A stretch of DNA of 64,000 nt from Fodinibacter sp038258215 (GCA_038258215.1 JBBSQC010000008.1:1-64000); one strand, 5' to 3'; counted from the stretch's first letter, positions 43,153 through 51,483 are shown. Notes: generated by a model from the sequence alone, not told the origin. Numbers and translations are program-made.

Positions 43153-43184
43153 GTGAACAAGTGACCAATAGGTCAGTTTCTTAC
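43153..43184 (+). repeat. 32-bp dyad element, copy 7
   Basis: Arms GTGAACAA and TTTCTTAC around the invariant core. It lies exactly 64 bases from copy 6 and 33 bases before the FbiB stop. Confidence 0.85.
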
Positions 43185-43217
43185 GCTCGTCGTGACCCTC
43201 TCGCCCACCGGAGTGAC

Positions 43218-44303
43218 CTACCGGGCGACCCGGGGAGCGAGACGGAGCGTGACCGATCCCAAGGCGCGGGCGAGGGTCGTGGCCCGCAGGTCCTCCGCGT
43301 GGGCCGCGACCTCCACGCGCACGACGAGCCGTCCGAGGTCGTAGTCGTCCGGCGCCCCCAGGGAGACCTCCGCCGAGCCGGATGCCGGGTCCACCCCGAT
43401 GTCGGCGGAACCGTCCTCCACTCCGTGCAGGGCCAGCGCCACGACACGCGTCACCCGGTCGCCGAGGGGCTCCTCCCGCACCGACCTCACCCCGATGTCG
43501 TCGGAGTCCGCGGAACCGGGCGGCACGCCGAGGGCGGACCGCACCGCCTCCAGGTGGCCGTGCGCGAACCAGTCCGACGGACCCGTGCGCACCAGGCTCC
43601 TTGCCCCCGGCGCATCAGGGTCGAACCACTCCGGGGGGAGCCCCCGGACCACTGACGCCGGGATGCCGTCCGCCTTTCCCTTGACGAGGTCGGCCGCCGC
43701 CGCCACCTCGTCGACCAGGGCTCGTTCGGTGACCGACAGGGCCCGTCCGTCGTGATCCACCCCTCCGCGCAGGTCGTCCACAGGGCGCAACCCGGCACTG
43801 CCGAGAGCGAAGTCGGTGACGCCGACCCGCCACGGGCGCCCCGCGGTGTCGCTGAGCACCACCCCGAGGGGCGCGTCGTCGGGGCGGCCGAGCCGGTCGA
43901 GCAGGGCGGACCGCAGGGCCCGGGCCTCGCCGTCCGGGTCGGCCGGGAGCAGGAGCGGCATCCCTGTGGGTCCGGTGTTCGAGGCGTCGACGCCGGCTGC
44001 GGCCATGACCGGTCCGGCCACGGCCTCGACGACCTGCGTGACGCTGTCGCCGACCGCTCGCTCGGCCACCACTCGCACCGTCTGTGCCGCAACCGCCGAC
44101 TCGCGGCTCCCGTCCCACGTGAGACCGAGCATCTTGGAGACGACCTTGCTCGAGACCACGAGGCAGTCCCCGGGGTGCAGCGAGGAGCCACCAGCGCCCA
44201 GCGCCTCCACCAGCACCGCCGCGAGGTCGGTGCCGCCCACCACCTCCGGCACGCCCGCGACCGGCAGGATGGCGATGTCGTCCGGCCTCCGAGGGCCGGT
44301 CAC
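43218..44303 (-). CDS. fbiB: Coenzyme F420-0:L-glutamate ligase (CofE/FbiB N-terminal type)
   Basis: Protein of 361 residues from GTG 44303, overlapping the fbiA stop (GTGA). The CofE domain spans about 1-245: LPVAGVPEV, GDCLVVSSKVVSK (about 51-63), NTGPTGMPLLLPADPDGEAR with the conserved Pro-Ala-Asp-Pro, and VVLSDTAGRPWRVGV. It adds glutamates to F420-0 to form the poly-gamma-glutamyl tail. In mycobacteria FbiB carries a C-terminal nitroreductase domain. Here residues 250-361 are a short, unrelated alpha/beta domain without the FMN motifs. fbiC and fbiD are not in the window. Confidence 0.88.
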   Translation of the reverse strand: MTGPRRPDDIAILPVAGVPEVVGGTDLAAVLVEALGAGGSSLHPGDCLVVSSKVVSKMLGLTWDGSRESAVAAQTVRVVAERAVGDSVTQVVEAVAGPVMAAAGVDASNTGPTGMPLLLPADPDGEARALRSALLDRLGRPDDAPLGVVLSDTAGRPWRVGVTDFALGSAGLRPVDDLRGGVDHDGRALSVTERALVDEVAAAADLVKGKADGIPASVVRGLPPEWFDPDAPGARSLVRTGPSDWFAHGHLEAVRSALGVPPGSADSDDIGVRSVREEPLGDRVTRVVALALHGVEDGSADIGVDPASGSAEVSLGAPDDYDLGRLVVRVEVAAHAEDLRATTLARALGSVTLRLAPRVAR

Positions 44304-45277
44304 CGGCGCAGCGCCTCGGCGAGGGAGAGGGCGTGCGCGGCGATCCGGGCCGTCGCCGAGACGTCGGTCATGAGCAGGGGGCCGTCGAACACCTCGAGGC
44401 GCGCCCGGCGAGTCCTCGTGTCGGCGTCGGCCGGGTCGACGAGCCAGCCGTCGAGAAAGTCCTCGTAGAGTCCGGCCACCGCAGCCGTGGTGGACTCCAC
44501 CCCGATCGCACGCAGGCACGCGTCGGCGTGGCCGCGCACCGGCATCCCGGAGATCAGCGGCGAGACCCCGACGACCGGTGCCTCGGCTCCACGCAGGGCG
44601 TCACGCACCCCGGGCACGCCGAGCACGATGCCGATGGAGACGACCGGGTTGCTGGGCGGCAGGAGCACGACGTCGGCCCGGCGGATGGCGTCGAGGACCC
44701 CGGGAGCCGCGGTCGCACGGTCCATCCCGGCCACGACGAACCGCCGTGCCTCGATGCTGGTCTGGTGCCTAACCCACCATTCCTGGAAATGGATCGCGCG
44801 CTCACCGCCATCACCGTCGTCAACCACGACATGGGTCTCGACCGGGACGTCGGACATCGGCAGCAGGGTGATCCGTTGCTCCGGCAGCCCCCAGCGGGCG
44901 GCGAGCCGGCCCGTCACCTCGCTGAGCGAGGCGCCCTGGCCCAGCCACTGGGAGCGCACGACGTGGGTGCCGAGGTCGAGGTCGCCGAGGGCGAACCACT
45001 GCGGCTCCGCCCCGTATGCCGCGAGCTCGGCCTGCACGCGGTGGCTCTCGTCCTCGCGGCCCCAGCCCTGACCCTCGTGCACGCCGCCCCCGAGGGTGTA
45101 GAGGAGGGTGTCGACGTCGGGACAGACCCGCAGCCCGAAGAGCGTGATGTCGTCGCCCGTGTTGGCCACGACGGTGATCTCGGAGTCGGCGAGGCCCGGC
45201 GTGGTGTCGAGGTGGTGGCGGAGCCCGCGGATGAAGCGGGCGCCACCCACCCCGCCGGCGAGGGCGGTGATGCGCAT
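44300..45277 (-). CDS. fbiA: 2-phospho-L-lactate transferase (CofD/FbiA)
   Basis: Protein of 325 residues from ATG 45277. FbiA/CofD joins a phospho-lactate (or phosphoenolpyruvate) moiety from an activated nucleotide to the deazaflavin Fo, an early step of F420 synthesis. Key motifs are TALAGGVGGARFIRG (about 4-18), VVANTGDD (about 37-44), TLLYTLGGG, and LLPPSNPVVSIGIVLGVPG (about 206-224). It leads into fbiB with a 4-base overlap and is divergent from whiB2 with a gap of 211 bp. The order fbiB-fbiA-whiB2 matches Rv3262-Rv3261-Rv3260c. Confidence 0.93.
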   Translation of the reverse strand: MRITALAGGVGGARFIRGLRHHLDTTPGLADSEITVVANTGDDITLFGLRVCPDVDTLLYTLGGGVHEGQGWGREDESHRVQAELAAYGAEPQWFALGDLDLGTHVVRSQWLGQGASLSEVTGRLAARWGLPEQRITLLPMSDVPVETHVVVDDGDGGERAIHFQEWWVRHQTSIEARRFVVAGMDRATAAPGVLDAIRRADVVLLPPSNPVVSIGIVLGVPGVRDALRGAEAPVVGVSPLISGMPVRGHADACLRAIGVESTTAAVAGLYEDFLDGWLVDPADADTRTRRARLEVFDGPLLMTDVSATARIAAHALSLAEALRR

Positions 45278-45394
45278 GCCGTTGAGTCTTCCAGCCGGAC
45301 GGGGGGAGACGAAATGCACGGTCGGGGCCGGGCGTGCCCGGCAGGGTCGGAGGTGGCTGAAGTGAGATTTCTTCACTCAATAGCACTCTCCGGC

Positions 45395-45424
45395 TTGACG
45401 CGGAGTGCATGACACGCGTGTAAT
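45395..45424 (+). promoter_or_regulatory. Candidate whiB2 promoter with palindrome
   Basis: TTGACG (45395-45400) and TGTAAT (45419-45424) are spaced by 18 bases. ACACGCGTGT (45412-45421) is a perfect 10-base palindrome in the spacer. Upstream, AGTGA and TCACT form an inverted repeat at 45361-45377, and ATGCAT follows at 45428-45433. Promoter control by a dyad-binding regulator is plausible. Confidence 0.45.
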
Positions 45425-45488
45425 TCCATGCATGTACCCCGGAGCTGCCCGGCCGGTGTGCACGGGTCGAGGGTCGAGGAGGGAACCA

Positions 45489-45761
45489 ATGCACGAGCTC
45501 TATGTGGTGGACGAGGTGCTCGACGTCGAGGGCGAGGAGGGGGCCCTGTCGTGGCAGGAACGCTCGCTCTGCGCCCAGACCGACCCCGAGGCGTTCTTCC
45601 CTGAGAAGGGCGGCTCCACGCGCGACGCCAAGAAGGTCTGCGTCGGGTGTGATGTGCGGGCCGAGTGCCTCGAGTACGCCCTGGCCAACGACGAGCGCTT
45701 CGGGATCTGGGGCGGGCTGTCCGAGCGGGAGCGCCGCAAGCTGAAGAAGCGCGCGGTGTGA
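45489..45761 (+). CDS. whiB2: WhiB-family iron-sulfur regulator, WhiB2/WhmD type
   Basis: Protein of 90 residues from ATG 45489 with GAGGAGGG 5-12 bases upstream. It has four cysteines at 28, 51, 54 and 60 for a 4Fe-4S cluster, a CVGCDVRAEC motif (51-60), a GIWGG turn (73-77) and a basic C-terminus RRKLKKRAV. WhiB2 of mycobacteria (WhmD) controls cell division and septum formation. The synteny with fbiA and the large GT2/DUF5719 genes is conserved. Redox- or developmental regulation of wall and division genes is the expected role. Confidence 0.93.
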   Translation: MHELYVVDEVLDVEGEEGALSWQERSLCAQTDPEAFFPEKGGSTRDAKKVCVGCDVRAECLEYALANDERFGIWGGLSERERRKLKKRAV

Positions 45762-45783
45762 CCGGGGGCCTGCGCCGGACCGC

Positions 45784-48700
45784 GTGACAGGCATGACACT
45801 GGCTCCGGCACGTCCCGACACCAGCCCCCCGGCCGACCAGGCCGGGGCGGCCGCTCCGCGCGTGACCGCCGTGCTCCTCAGCCGCCGTGACCCGCGGGGG
45901 ATGGGTGAGCTGCTCGAAGCCGTGCTCGGCCAGGCACTCCCGCCGGACGACGTCGTCGTCATCGACCGCACGGGGAGCAGAACGGATCCGGCCACCACCG
46001 GCGACCCGGACGCCGGGAGGGGTCCGGACGCCGGGAGGGGTCCGGACGCCGGGACGGGTCCGGACTTCACGACTGGCTCCACCACCGACCACACCCCCGA
46101 GGCCGACGCGGCTCAGGACGCGGAGCCGCGGCCGCAGCCGAGCCCCCCGGCTGACCTCGCCACCATCGTCGAGACCGTTGCCTCCCGACACCGCATCCCC
46201 GTCACCGTGCGAACCGTCGAGCCCCGCACGCCGGACCGGGTGGCCGTGCGCGACGCAGTCGACGCAGAGTGGCCCAAGGGCCCGGGCGAGCCACTGGTGT
46301 GGACGCTCCCGGTCGGCGCGGTTCCCGAGCCGCAGGCCCTGGTGCGGATGGTCGACGAATGGCGCCGCTCACCCTCGGCGGGCATGGTCGGCCCCAAGCA
46401 CGTCGAGGCGAAGGACCCGAGCGTCCTGCACGCGTTGTCGATCCGCACGACGCGCGGCGGTCGGCTCACGACCCACCCGCACCCGGGCGAGCCGGACCAG
46501 GGCCAGTACGACGACACCACCGACGTGATCGCGGTGCCACTGGCCGCCTCGCTCATCGAGCGCTCACTCCTCCAGCAGCTCGGCGGCTGGGAAGCCTTCT
46601 TCGGCGACGTCGGCGCCGACCTCGACCTCGGCTGGCGGGCCCACATCGCCGGCCGCCGCGTCGTCGTCGTGCCGGCCGCCCGGGTGCGCAGCGAGCCCGG
46701 GACCGCCCCGGTCGGGGGCTCGAGCCCCGCTCGCCGCCGCGCCGCCCGCCGGGTGGCCCTGGCCCGGGCGCCCTGGTGGGCCGCGCCGTTCCTCGCCCTG
46801 TGGATCCTCCTCACCTCTCTCCTGGGTGCGATCGGGCTGTTGCTCCTCAAGCGGCCCCGGGCGGCGTGGGCCGAGCTGACCTCGCTGATCTCGGTCGACC
46901 CGTTCCGGGGGACGTGGGCCAGGCGCCGCACCCGCCAGCCCCGAGAGGTCAGGCGCCGGGACCTGCGCGTCCTCTTCGAGCCGCGCCGAGCAGTGCTCAC
47001 CTCGTGGGCCGACGCCGTGCACCACGCGCTGGTGACCCCGAGCGCCCCCATCGGCGACCAGGCCAACGATCTCAACCCGCGTTCGTGGGCGGTCGACGTC
47101 TTCCGCAACCCAGGGGTCCTCGCCACAGCTGCGGCGGGCGCAGTGGCGATCGTGGCCGGGCGCTCGTTGGGCCCGGACGTGCTGACCCGCGCGGGCTCGG
47201 GCCTGTCCGGTGGCGAGCTCGTGGGCACCCGGGCCGGCGCGACCGGTCTCTGGCACGCCTGGACCGACGGGTGGACCGGGGCGGGTCTCGGTGGGTCCGA
47301 CCCCGCCGGCCCGCACACCGTCCTGCTCGCGGGCCCGGCCTGGCTCGTGGACCACCTGCCCCTCGTGCCCGACCCGGCGTCTCCCGTCGGTCTCGTGGTC
47401 GCGCTGTTGCTGCTGTTTGGTATGCCGCTCGCCGCCACCAGCTGCTACCTCGCCCTTCGCCCGCTGGTCATGAGCCGCTGGGTCCGCGGACTCGGGGCCC
47501 TGGCCTGGGCGGGCACCGGCGTGGCCGCCGCGTCGGTCGCGCAGGGTCGACTCGGGGCGGTCGTCGCGCTGGTCCTGCTGCCCGCCGTCGCCTCGGGCAC
47601 GTGGGTCATGGCGACGCGACGTTCGACCGCCACCACGGCGTTCGCGACATCCCTGGCCGCCGTGGTGCTCGGAGCGTTCGTCCCGGTCCTCCTGGGCGTC
47701 GTCGCTGTCCTCGCGCTGGTCCTCGCGGTCCTCCGTCGTGGCGCGCGCGCTCACGCCCTCGCTCTCGCCGTGGTTCCGCTGGCCCTGTTGACCCCGTGGA
47801 TCGTCCGCTCGTCGGAGTCCTCGTGGACCGTGCTCCTCGCGGGGGTCGGCACGGCCCAGTGGGGTGGCGCCGCCCCCGAGCCCTGGCAGCTGGCACTGCT
47901 CACCCCGGGAGGTGCCGGGTCACCGCTGGTGTGGACCTCGCTACCCCTCGTGGTCGTGGGAGTGCTCGCCCTCGCCCGGGGCCGCTCCTTGCGTGCCGCG
48001 CAGGTCACGCTCGGCCTGCTGGCGCTCCTGTTCCTCACCGCGGCACTGCTCAGCCCGTCCGTGCGGCTCGGTACGGTCCCGGCCGGGGTCGCCGGCGCGG
48101 GGGACGCGATCACCCTGTGGCCGGGCACGTTCCTGCTGCCGCTGTCTCTCGTCCTCGTGGTCTCCCTGGCGCGCGGTCTCGACGGCATCTCGCTGCGCCG
48201 CGCCGCCGAGGACCCCGACGGCGTAGAGCTCGGTCACCACACCGCCGGCCCGGTGGCGAGCACCACTCGCTGGGTCGCCGTCGTCGCGGCGTTCGGGGCA
48301 GTCCTCACCGGGGCCGCGGGCGTCGTCGTCGGGACCCTCGGCACCGAGCTGGCCCCTTGGCGCGACCCGCGACCCGCCGTCTCCGTCGACCAGGCCGACG
48401 GCGCCTTCGCGACCCGCTCGCTCTTCGTCTCGCCCGGCGACCGGGGAGCGGGATACCGGTTCATCGGGCGCGAGGCCGCGGCCGTCGTGCGCCCGTTGCC
48501 CTCGGTCGACCGGTCGGACGATGCCCTGGCCTCGGCCGTCAGCGGCCTGCTCGGCGACGTGACCTCGGGCCGTGCGGTCTTCGCCGACACCGCCACCGAC
48601 CTGTTCGCCATCCGAGAAGGGGTGGTCCCCGAGCTCGGGCGGCGGCTCGACTCCACGGCCGGGCTGCAGCGCATCGCACCACGGGACGGATGGGAGATGT

Positions 48701-49101
48701 GGCGCGTCAGCCCGGACGGAGCGGGCGCCGAGGAGGCCGACCTCGTGGCCCCCCCGAGGTTGCGCCTCGAGACGCCCGACGGCACTCGCCTCGTGAGCAC
48801 CACCGGGATGCACGCGGCCACCGAGACCACGGTGGCCGCGCCCGCCGGGAGTCGCCTCGTCGTGGCCGAGCCCACCGAGTGGGCGGACCACGCGGTCGTC
48901 TCCGCCGACGGGGTCGTCCTCGAACCGGTGGTCGACACCGCCACGCCGACCTACTCCATGCCCACCGGGCTGTCCCGACTCACCGTCACGGTGGTCGACC
49001 CCTCGCGCGGCTGGCACGCGGCCCAGCTCGCCGGCTTCCTCCTCCTCGCGTTCCTCGCGGTCCCGTTCGGCCGCCGCGAGTCGAGGGTGAGGCATCCATG
49101 A
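45784..49101 (+). CDS. Large GT2-type membrane glycosyltransferase
   Basis: Protein of 1105 residues with a GTG start. Residues about 25-300 form a GT-A/GT2 domain: RVTAVLLSRRDPRG, DDVVVIDRTGS, and PRDD-type acidic motifs are weak, while GWEAFFGDVGADLDLGWRAH (about 263-282) is the acceptor-binding segment. Residues about 80-95 hold an 18-bp tandem repeat (DAGRGP). A membrane region with about 12-14 helices spans about 335-860, and an extracytoplasmic domain fills about 870-1075 before a last helix. A homologous gene follows whiB2 in many actinobacteria. Its donor and acceptor are unknown. DUF5719 follows with a 4-base overlap. Confidence 0.85.
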   Translation: MTGMTLAPARPDTSPPADQAGAAAPRVTAVLLSRRDPRGMGELLEAVLGQALPPDDVVVIDRTGSRTDPATTGDPDAGRGPDAGRGPDAGTGPDFTTGSTTDHTPEADAAQDAEPRPQPSPPADLATIVETVASRHRIPVTVRTVEPRTPDRVAVRDAVDAEWPKGPGEPLVWTLPVGAVPEPQALVRMVDEWRRSPSAGMVGPKHVEAKDPSVLHALSIRTTRGGRLTTHPHPGEPDQGQYDDTTDVIAVPLAASLIERSLLQQLGGWEAFFGDVGADLDLGWRAHIAGRRVVVVPAARVRSEPGTAPVGGSSPARRRAARRVALARAPWWAAPFLALWILLTSLLGAIGLLLLKRPRAAWAELTSLISVDPFRGTWARRRTRQPREVRRRDLRVLFEPRRAVLTSWADAVHHALVTPSAPIGDQANDLNPRSWAVDVFRNPGVLATAAAGAVAIVAGRSLGPDVLTRAGSGLSGGELVGTRAGATGLWHAWTDGWTGAGLGGSDPAGPHTVLLAGPAWLVDHLPLVPDPASPVGLVVALLLLFGMPLAATSCYLALRPLVMSRWVRGLGALAWAGTGVAAASVAQGRLGAVVALVLLPAVASGTWVMATRRSTATTAFATSLAAVVLGAFVPVLLGVVAVLALVLAVLRRGARAHALALAVVPLALLTPWIVRSSESSWTVLLAGVGTAQWGGAAPEPWQLALLTPGGAGSPLVWTSLPLVVVGVLALARGRSLRAAQVTLGLLALLFLTAALLSPSVRLGTVPAGVAGAGDAITLWPGTFLLPLSLVLVVSLARGLDGISLRRAAEDPDGVELGHHTAGPVASTTRWVAVVAAFGAVLTGAAGVVVGTLGTELAPWRDPRPAVSVDQADGAFATRSLFVSPGDRGAGYRFIGREAAAVVRPLPSVDRSDDALASAVSGLLGDVTSGRAVFADTATDLFAIREGVVPELGRRLDSTAGLQRIAPRDGWEMWRVSPDGAGAEEADLVAPPRLRLETPDGTRLVSTTGMHAATETTVAAPAGSRLVVAEPTEWADHAVVSADGVVLEPVVDTATPTYSMPTGLSRLTVTVVDPSRGWHAAQLAGFLLLAFLAVPFGRRESRVRHP
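46008..46061 (+). repeat. 18-bp tandem repeat inside GT2 gene
   Basis: Three units of 18 bases each, starting GGACGCCGGG, encode repeated DAGRGP-type hexapeptides in a disordered loop of the glycosyltransferase. The third unit differs by one base. The reading frame is kept whatever the unit number. Confidence 0.8.
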
Positions 49102-50579
49102 AGCGGCCCTCCGTGGGAGCACTTCGCGCGGTGAACCCCTGGGGGGTCGCCCGGGTCGTGGTCGTGGCCGGTGCGGCCTGGGGGCTCGTCCACGTGGCGA
49201 GCACCTCGTCCCTCCAGCTCGACCTCGCGTCCGCGGTCGGGGAGGAGCAGGGCGCCGTCGGGGGCACGTCCCTCGCGACCCGGGTCTCGCAGGTGTGCTC
49301 CGGGGCCGAGCTCACCGGCATCAAGGGCGTCCCCGACGTGCCCGTCTCGGGCACGGTCGCCACGGCCCTGGCACCCAGCGACCTCCTCCCCGCGCTCGCA
49401 CGCGGCTCGGGCTCGTTGACCCTCACCTCCGGGTCGAAGGACGTGGCCGAGGACACGTCTCGCGAGCAGTCGTCCTCCGTGCGGCTCCCGGCATCCGGTC
49501 CGGTCCTCGTCAGCGGGGTCGGCGCCCTGGCGCCGGGGGTGTCGGTGACCCAGGAGTGGAGGCTCGACGGCAAGGACCTGCGTGGCCTCGCCACGGCACC
49601 GTGTGCCGCCGGGGCCTCGGACCAGTGGTTGCTCGGTGGGGGTGGTGGCCCGGGTCGCCTCGAGCGGCTCGTGCTGACCAACCCCGGTGCCAACCCGGTG
49701 AGTGCCGACGTCACCGTGCACGGGAGCGCAGGCCCGGTCGGCGACCCCAAGGCGGTCAGCGTCCCGGCCGCCGGCCGCGTCAGCCTGCTCCTCGACGCGA
49801 TCGCCCCCGGTGAGGAGCGCCCCGCGGTTGAGGTCAATGCCGAGGGTGGGGGCCTGCACGCGACGCTCGCGGACACGTGGGCCGACGGCAGCACCGCGCT
49901 CGGCGCGGAGAGCGTGGCACCGGCATCCGCCCCCGGCACCCTCCAGGTGCTGCCCGGGGTCGTGGTCGACGGTGCCACCTCGGTGCGCGTCGTCGTGCCC
50001 GGGGACCAGGATGCCGTCGTGCGGCTCACCGCGCTCGGCCGGGACGGGCTGGTGCCGCTCGGCGGCGAGACCGTGGCCAACGTCTCCGCCGGGGCGGTGG
50101 GTGAGATCCCGGTCACCGGGCTCGCGGCAGGCATGTATGCCGTCGTGGTCCGCGCCGACGTCGATGTGGTTGCGGCGGCGATGAGCCGGATCGGTGACGG
50201 ATCGGTGCCCGGCGAGTTCGCCTGGACGCCGTCCTCGGACGTCCTGAACGCGGTCGGAGGGGCGGCCTTGCCGGCCACCAGCGGTGTGCAGCGCACGCTC
50301 AGCCTCGCCGCGGTCGGTGGCGCCTCGACCGCGGACGTCGTGACGCTGGTCGGCGCGAAGGCCACCACCCAACGGGTGAACCTCCTCGCCGACCGCACGG
50401 CCGTCATCCCGCTCGAGGGTGCCACCTCGGTGTGGGTCCAGCGGGTGCCCGGCGGCGAACCGCTCCGCGGCACGGTTCTCAGTTCTTCGGGGTCAGGCGC
50501 CCGCCGGATGATCTCGGCGATGCCGTTGGCGGACAGCGTCCTCGCGTCACCGGTCAGCCGCGCCTTCCCCCTGCCCTGA
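49098..50579 (+). CDS. DUF5719 family protein
   Basis: Protein of 493 residues from ATG 49098 overlapping the GT2 stop (ATGA). It has a single N-terminal membrane helix (about 17-36) after a short basic tail, so the rest is extracytoplasmic. Beta-rich repeats follow: RLVLTNPGANPVSADVTVHG, VRVVVPGDQDAVVRLTALG and others. A conserved Cys pair (SQVCSG and APCAAG) may form a disulfide. The family is found after the large GT2 gene in actinobacteria, and the overlap suggests that the two proteins work together at the envelope. No function is known. Confidence 0.85.
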   Translation: MKRPSVGALRAVNPWGVARVVVVAGAAWGLVHVASTSSLQLDLASAVGEEQGAVGGTSLATRVSQVCSGAELTGIKGVPDVPVSGTVATALAPSDLLPALARGSGSLTLTSGSKDVAEDTSREQSSSVRLPASGPVLVSGVGALAPGVSVTQEWRLDGKDLRGLATAPCAAGASDQWLLGGGGGPGRLERLVLTNPGANPVSADVTVHGSAGPVGDPKAVSVPAAGRVSLLLDAIAPGEERPAVEVNAEGGGLHATLADTWADGSTALGAESVAPASAPGTLQVLPGVVVDGATSVRVVVPGDQDAVVRLTALGRDGLVPLGGETVANVSAGAVGEIPVTGLAAGMYAVVVRADVDVVAAAMSRIGDGSVPGEFAWTPSSDVLNAVGGAALPATSGVQRTLSLAAVGGASTADVVTLVGAKATTQRVNLLADRTAVIPLEGATSVWVQRVPGGEPLRGTVLSSSGSGARRMISAMPLADSVLASPVSRAFPLP

Positions 50580-50599
50580 GCCCGGGACTGGGCCCGGGC
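50580..50599. terminator. Hairpin after DUF5719 gene
   Basis: GCCCGGG and CCCGGGC arms (7 bp) enclose a 6-base loop. It directly follows the DUF5719 stop and lies before the convergent metallopeptidase stop at 50619. There is no U-tract, and it could serve both strands. Confidence 0.45.
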
Positions 50600-50618
50600 C
50601 CGCAGGGTGCCGAGCGGG

Positions 50619-51047
50619 TCAGAGCTCGGGGTCGAAACCGGGGTCGAGCTCCTGTGGCGGCACCCCGAGCAGGGCCGCCACCTGCTCGGTCACGACCTCA
50701 CGAACGATGTCAGCGAGCTCCTCGTCGTCCTGAGCCCGTGCCTCGATCGGGCGCCGGTAGAGCACCACCCGGTGCTGCCGGTGTGCCGTGCCTCGCAGCA
50801 ACCGGCCCAGGGCGGCGGACTGCTCCTCCCACGGCGCGGGGTCCTGGGGAGGCACGTCCTCGACGGCGAACTCGACCCCCGCGAAGCGGCTGCCGAGAAA
50901 GGGCTGCATCCGGTCCGCCGCGTCGAGGACGACGTCGTCGAAGCGTTGTCGCCGGGTCAGCATCGCCGGGACCGCCGGCCAGGCCAGCGGACCGCGGATG
51001 CCGCGCCCGTGCCGGTCCCTCGATCGAGTCCTCTCCACGATCGGCAT
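50619..51047 (-). CDS. Zincin-like metallopeptidase-family protein with degenerate active site
   Basis: Protein of 142 residues from ATG 51045-51047. It follows the actinobacterial zincin-like family (PF06262; Rv3259 in the same position). The family pattern RRQRFDDVVLDA, GVEFAVEDVPP and VVLYRRPIEARA is clear. The expected HExxH zinc motif is replaced by REVVTEQ (in VREVVTEQVAALLG), so metal binding and catalysis are doubtful. It is convergent with DUF5719 and divergent from DUF3499. It may have kept a structural or regulatory role, but no function is established. Confidence 0.8.
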   Translation of the reverse strand: MPIVERTRSRDRHGRGIRGPLAWPAVPAMLTRRQRFDDVVLDAADRMQPFLGSRFAGVEFAVEDVPPQDPAPWEEQSAALGRLLRGTAHRQHRVVLYRRPIEARAQDDEELADIVREVVTEQVAALLGVPPQELDPGFDPEL

Positions 51048-51086
51048 GCTACGGCGTGCCTTCCTCGGCGGGTTCGTTCTCGCGCA

Positions 51087-51092
51087 TAGAGT
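51087..51092 (+). promoter_or_regulatory. -10 box for DUF3499 gene
   Basis: TAGAGT lies 7 bases before the GTG at 51100, in a divergent gap of only 52 bp. The start has no separate Shine-Dalgarno. Confidence 0.5.
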
Positions 51093-51099
51093 CACCGGA

Positions 51100-51483
51100 G
51101 TGAACCTCGCCCGGAAGTGCTCCAAGACGGCGTGCCGCCAGCCGGCAGTCGCCACCTTGACGTACGTCTACGCCGACCGCGCAGCGGTCCTCGGGCCCCT
51201 GGCCACCTACGCCGAACCACACACCTACGACCTGTGCTCCAAGCACGCGACCGGTCTCACCGCACCGCGGGGGTGGGACATCGTGCGGCTCACGACCGAC
51301 TACCCGGACCCCGAGCCGAGCACCGATGACCTCGTCGCGCTGGCCGACGCCGTGCGCGAGGCCGCCCGCCCCCGTCGGGTCGCGCCCAGCGCTCCTCGGG
51401 CCCTGGAGCCCGCGAGCGTCACCGCCGACGAGGTCGGCCGTCGTGGTCACCTCAGGGTGCTGCGCGGCAGCGCCGAGGGCTGA
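51100..51483 (+). CDS. DUF3499 family protein
   Basis: Protein of 127 residues from GTG 51100. It has a zinc-ribbon-like set of cysteines: CSKTAC near the N-terminus and CSKH near residue 46, typical of the actinobacterial DUF3499 family (Rv3258c). The first 75 residues form the conserved core (TLTYVYADRAAVLGPL and HTYDLCSKHA), and the last 50 are charged and probably disordered. Position between the zincin-like gene and manB is conserved in actinobacteria. Function is unknown. Confidence 0.88.
   Translation: MNLARKCSKTACRQPAVATLTYVYADRAAVLGPLATYAEPHTYDLCSKHATGLTAPRGWDIVRLTTDYPDPEPSTDDLVALADAVREAARPRRVAPSAPRALEPASVTADEVGRRGHLRVLRGSAEG

Noticed and set aside
43025..43184. Short proteins encoded by the repeats
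   Set aside because: Open frames across the dyads give similar short peptides only because the repeats are similar. There is no ribosome-binding site or family match.
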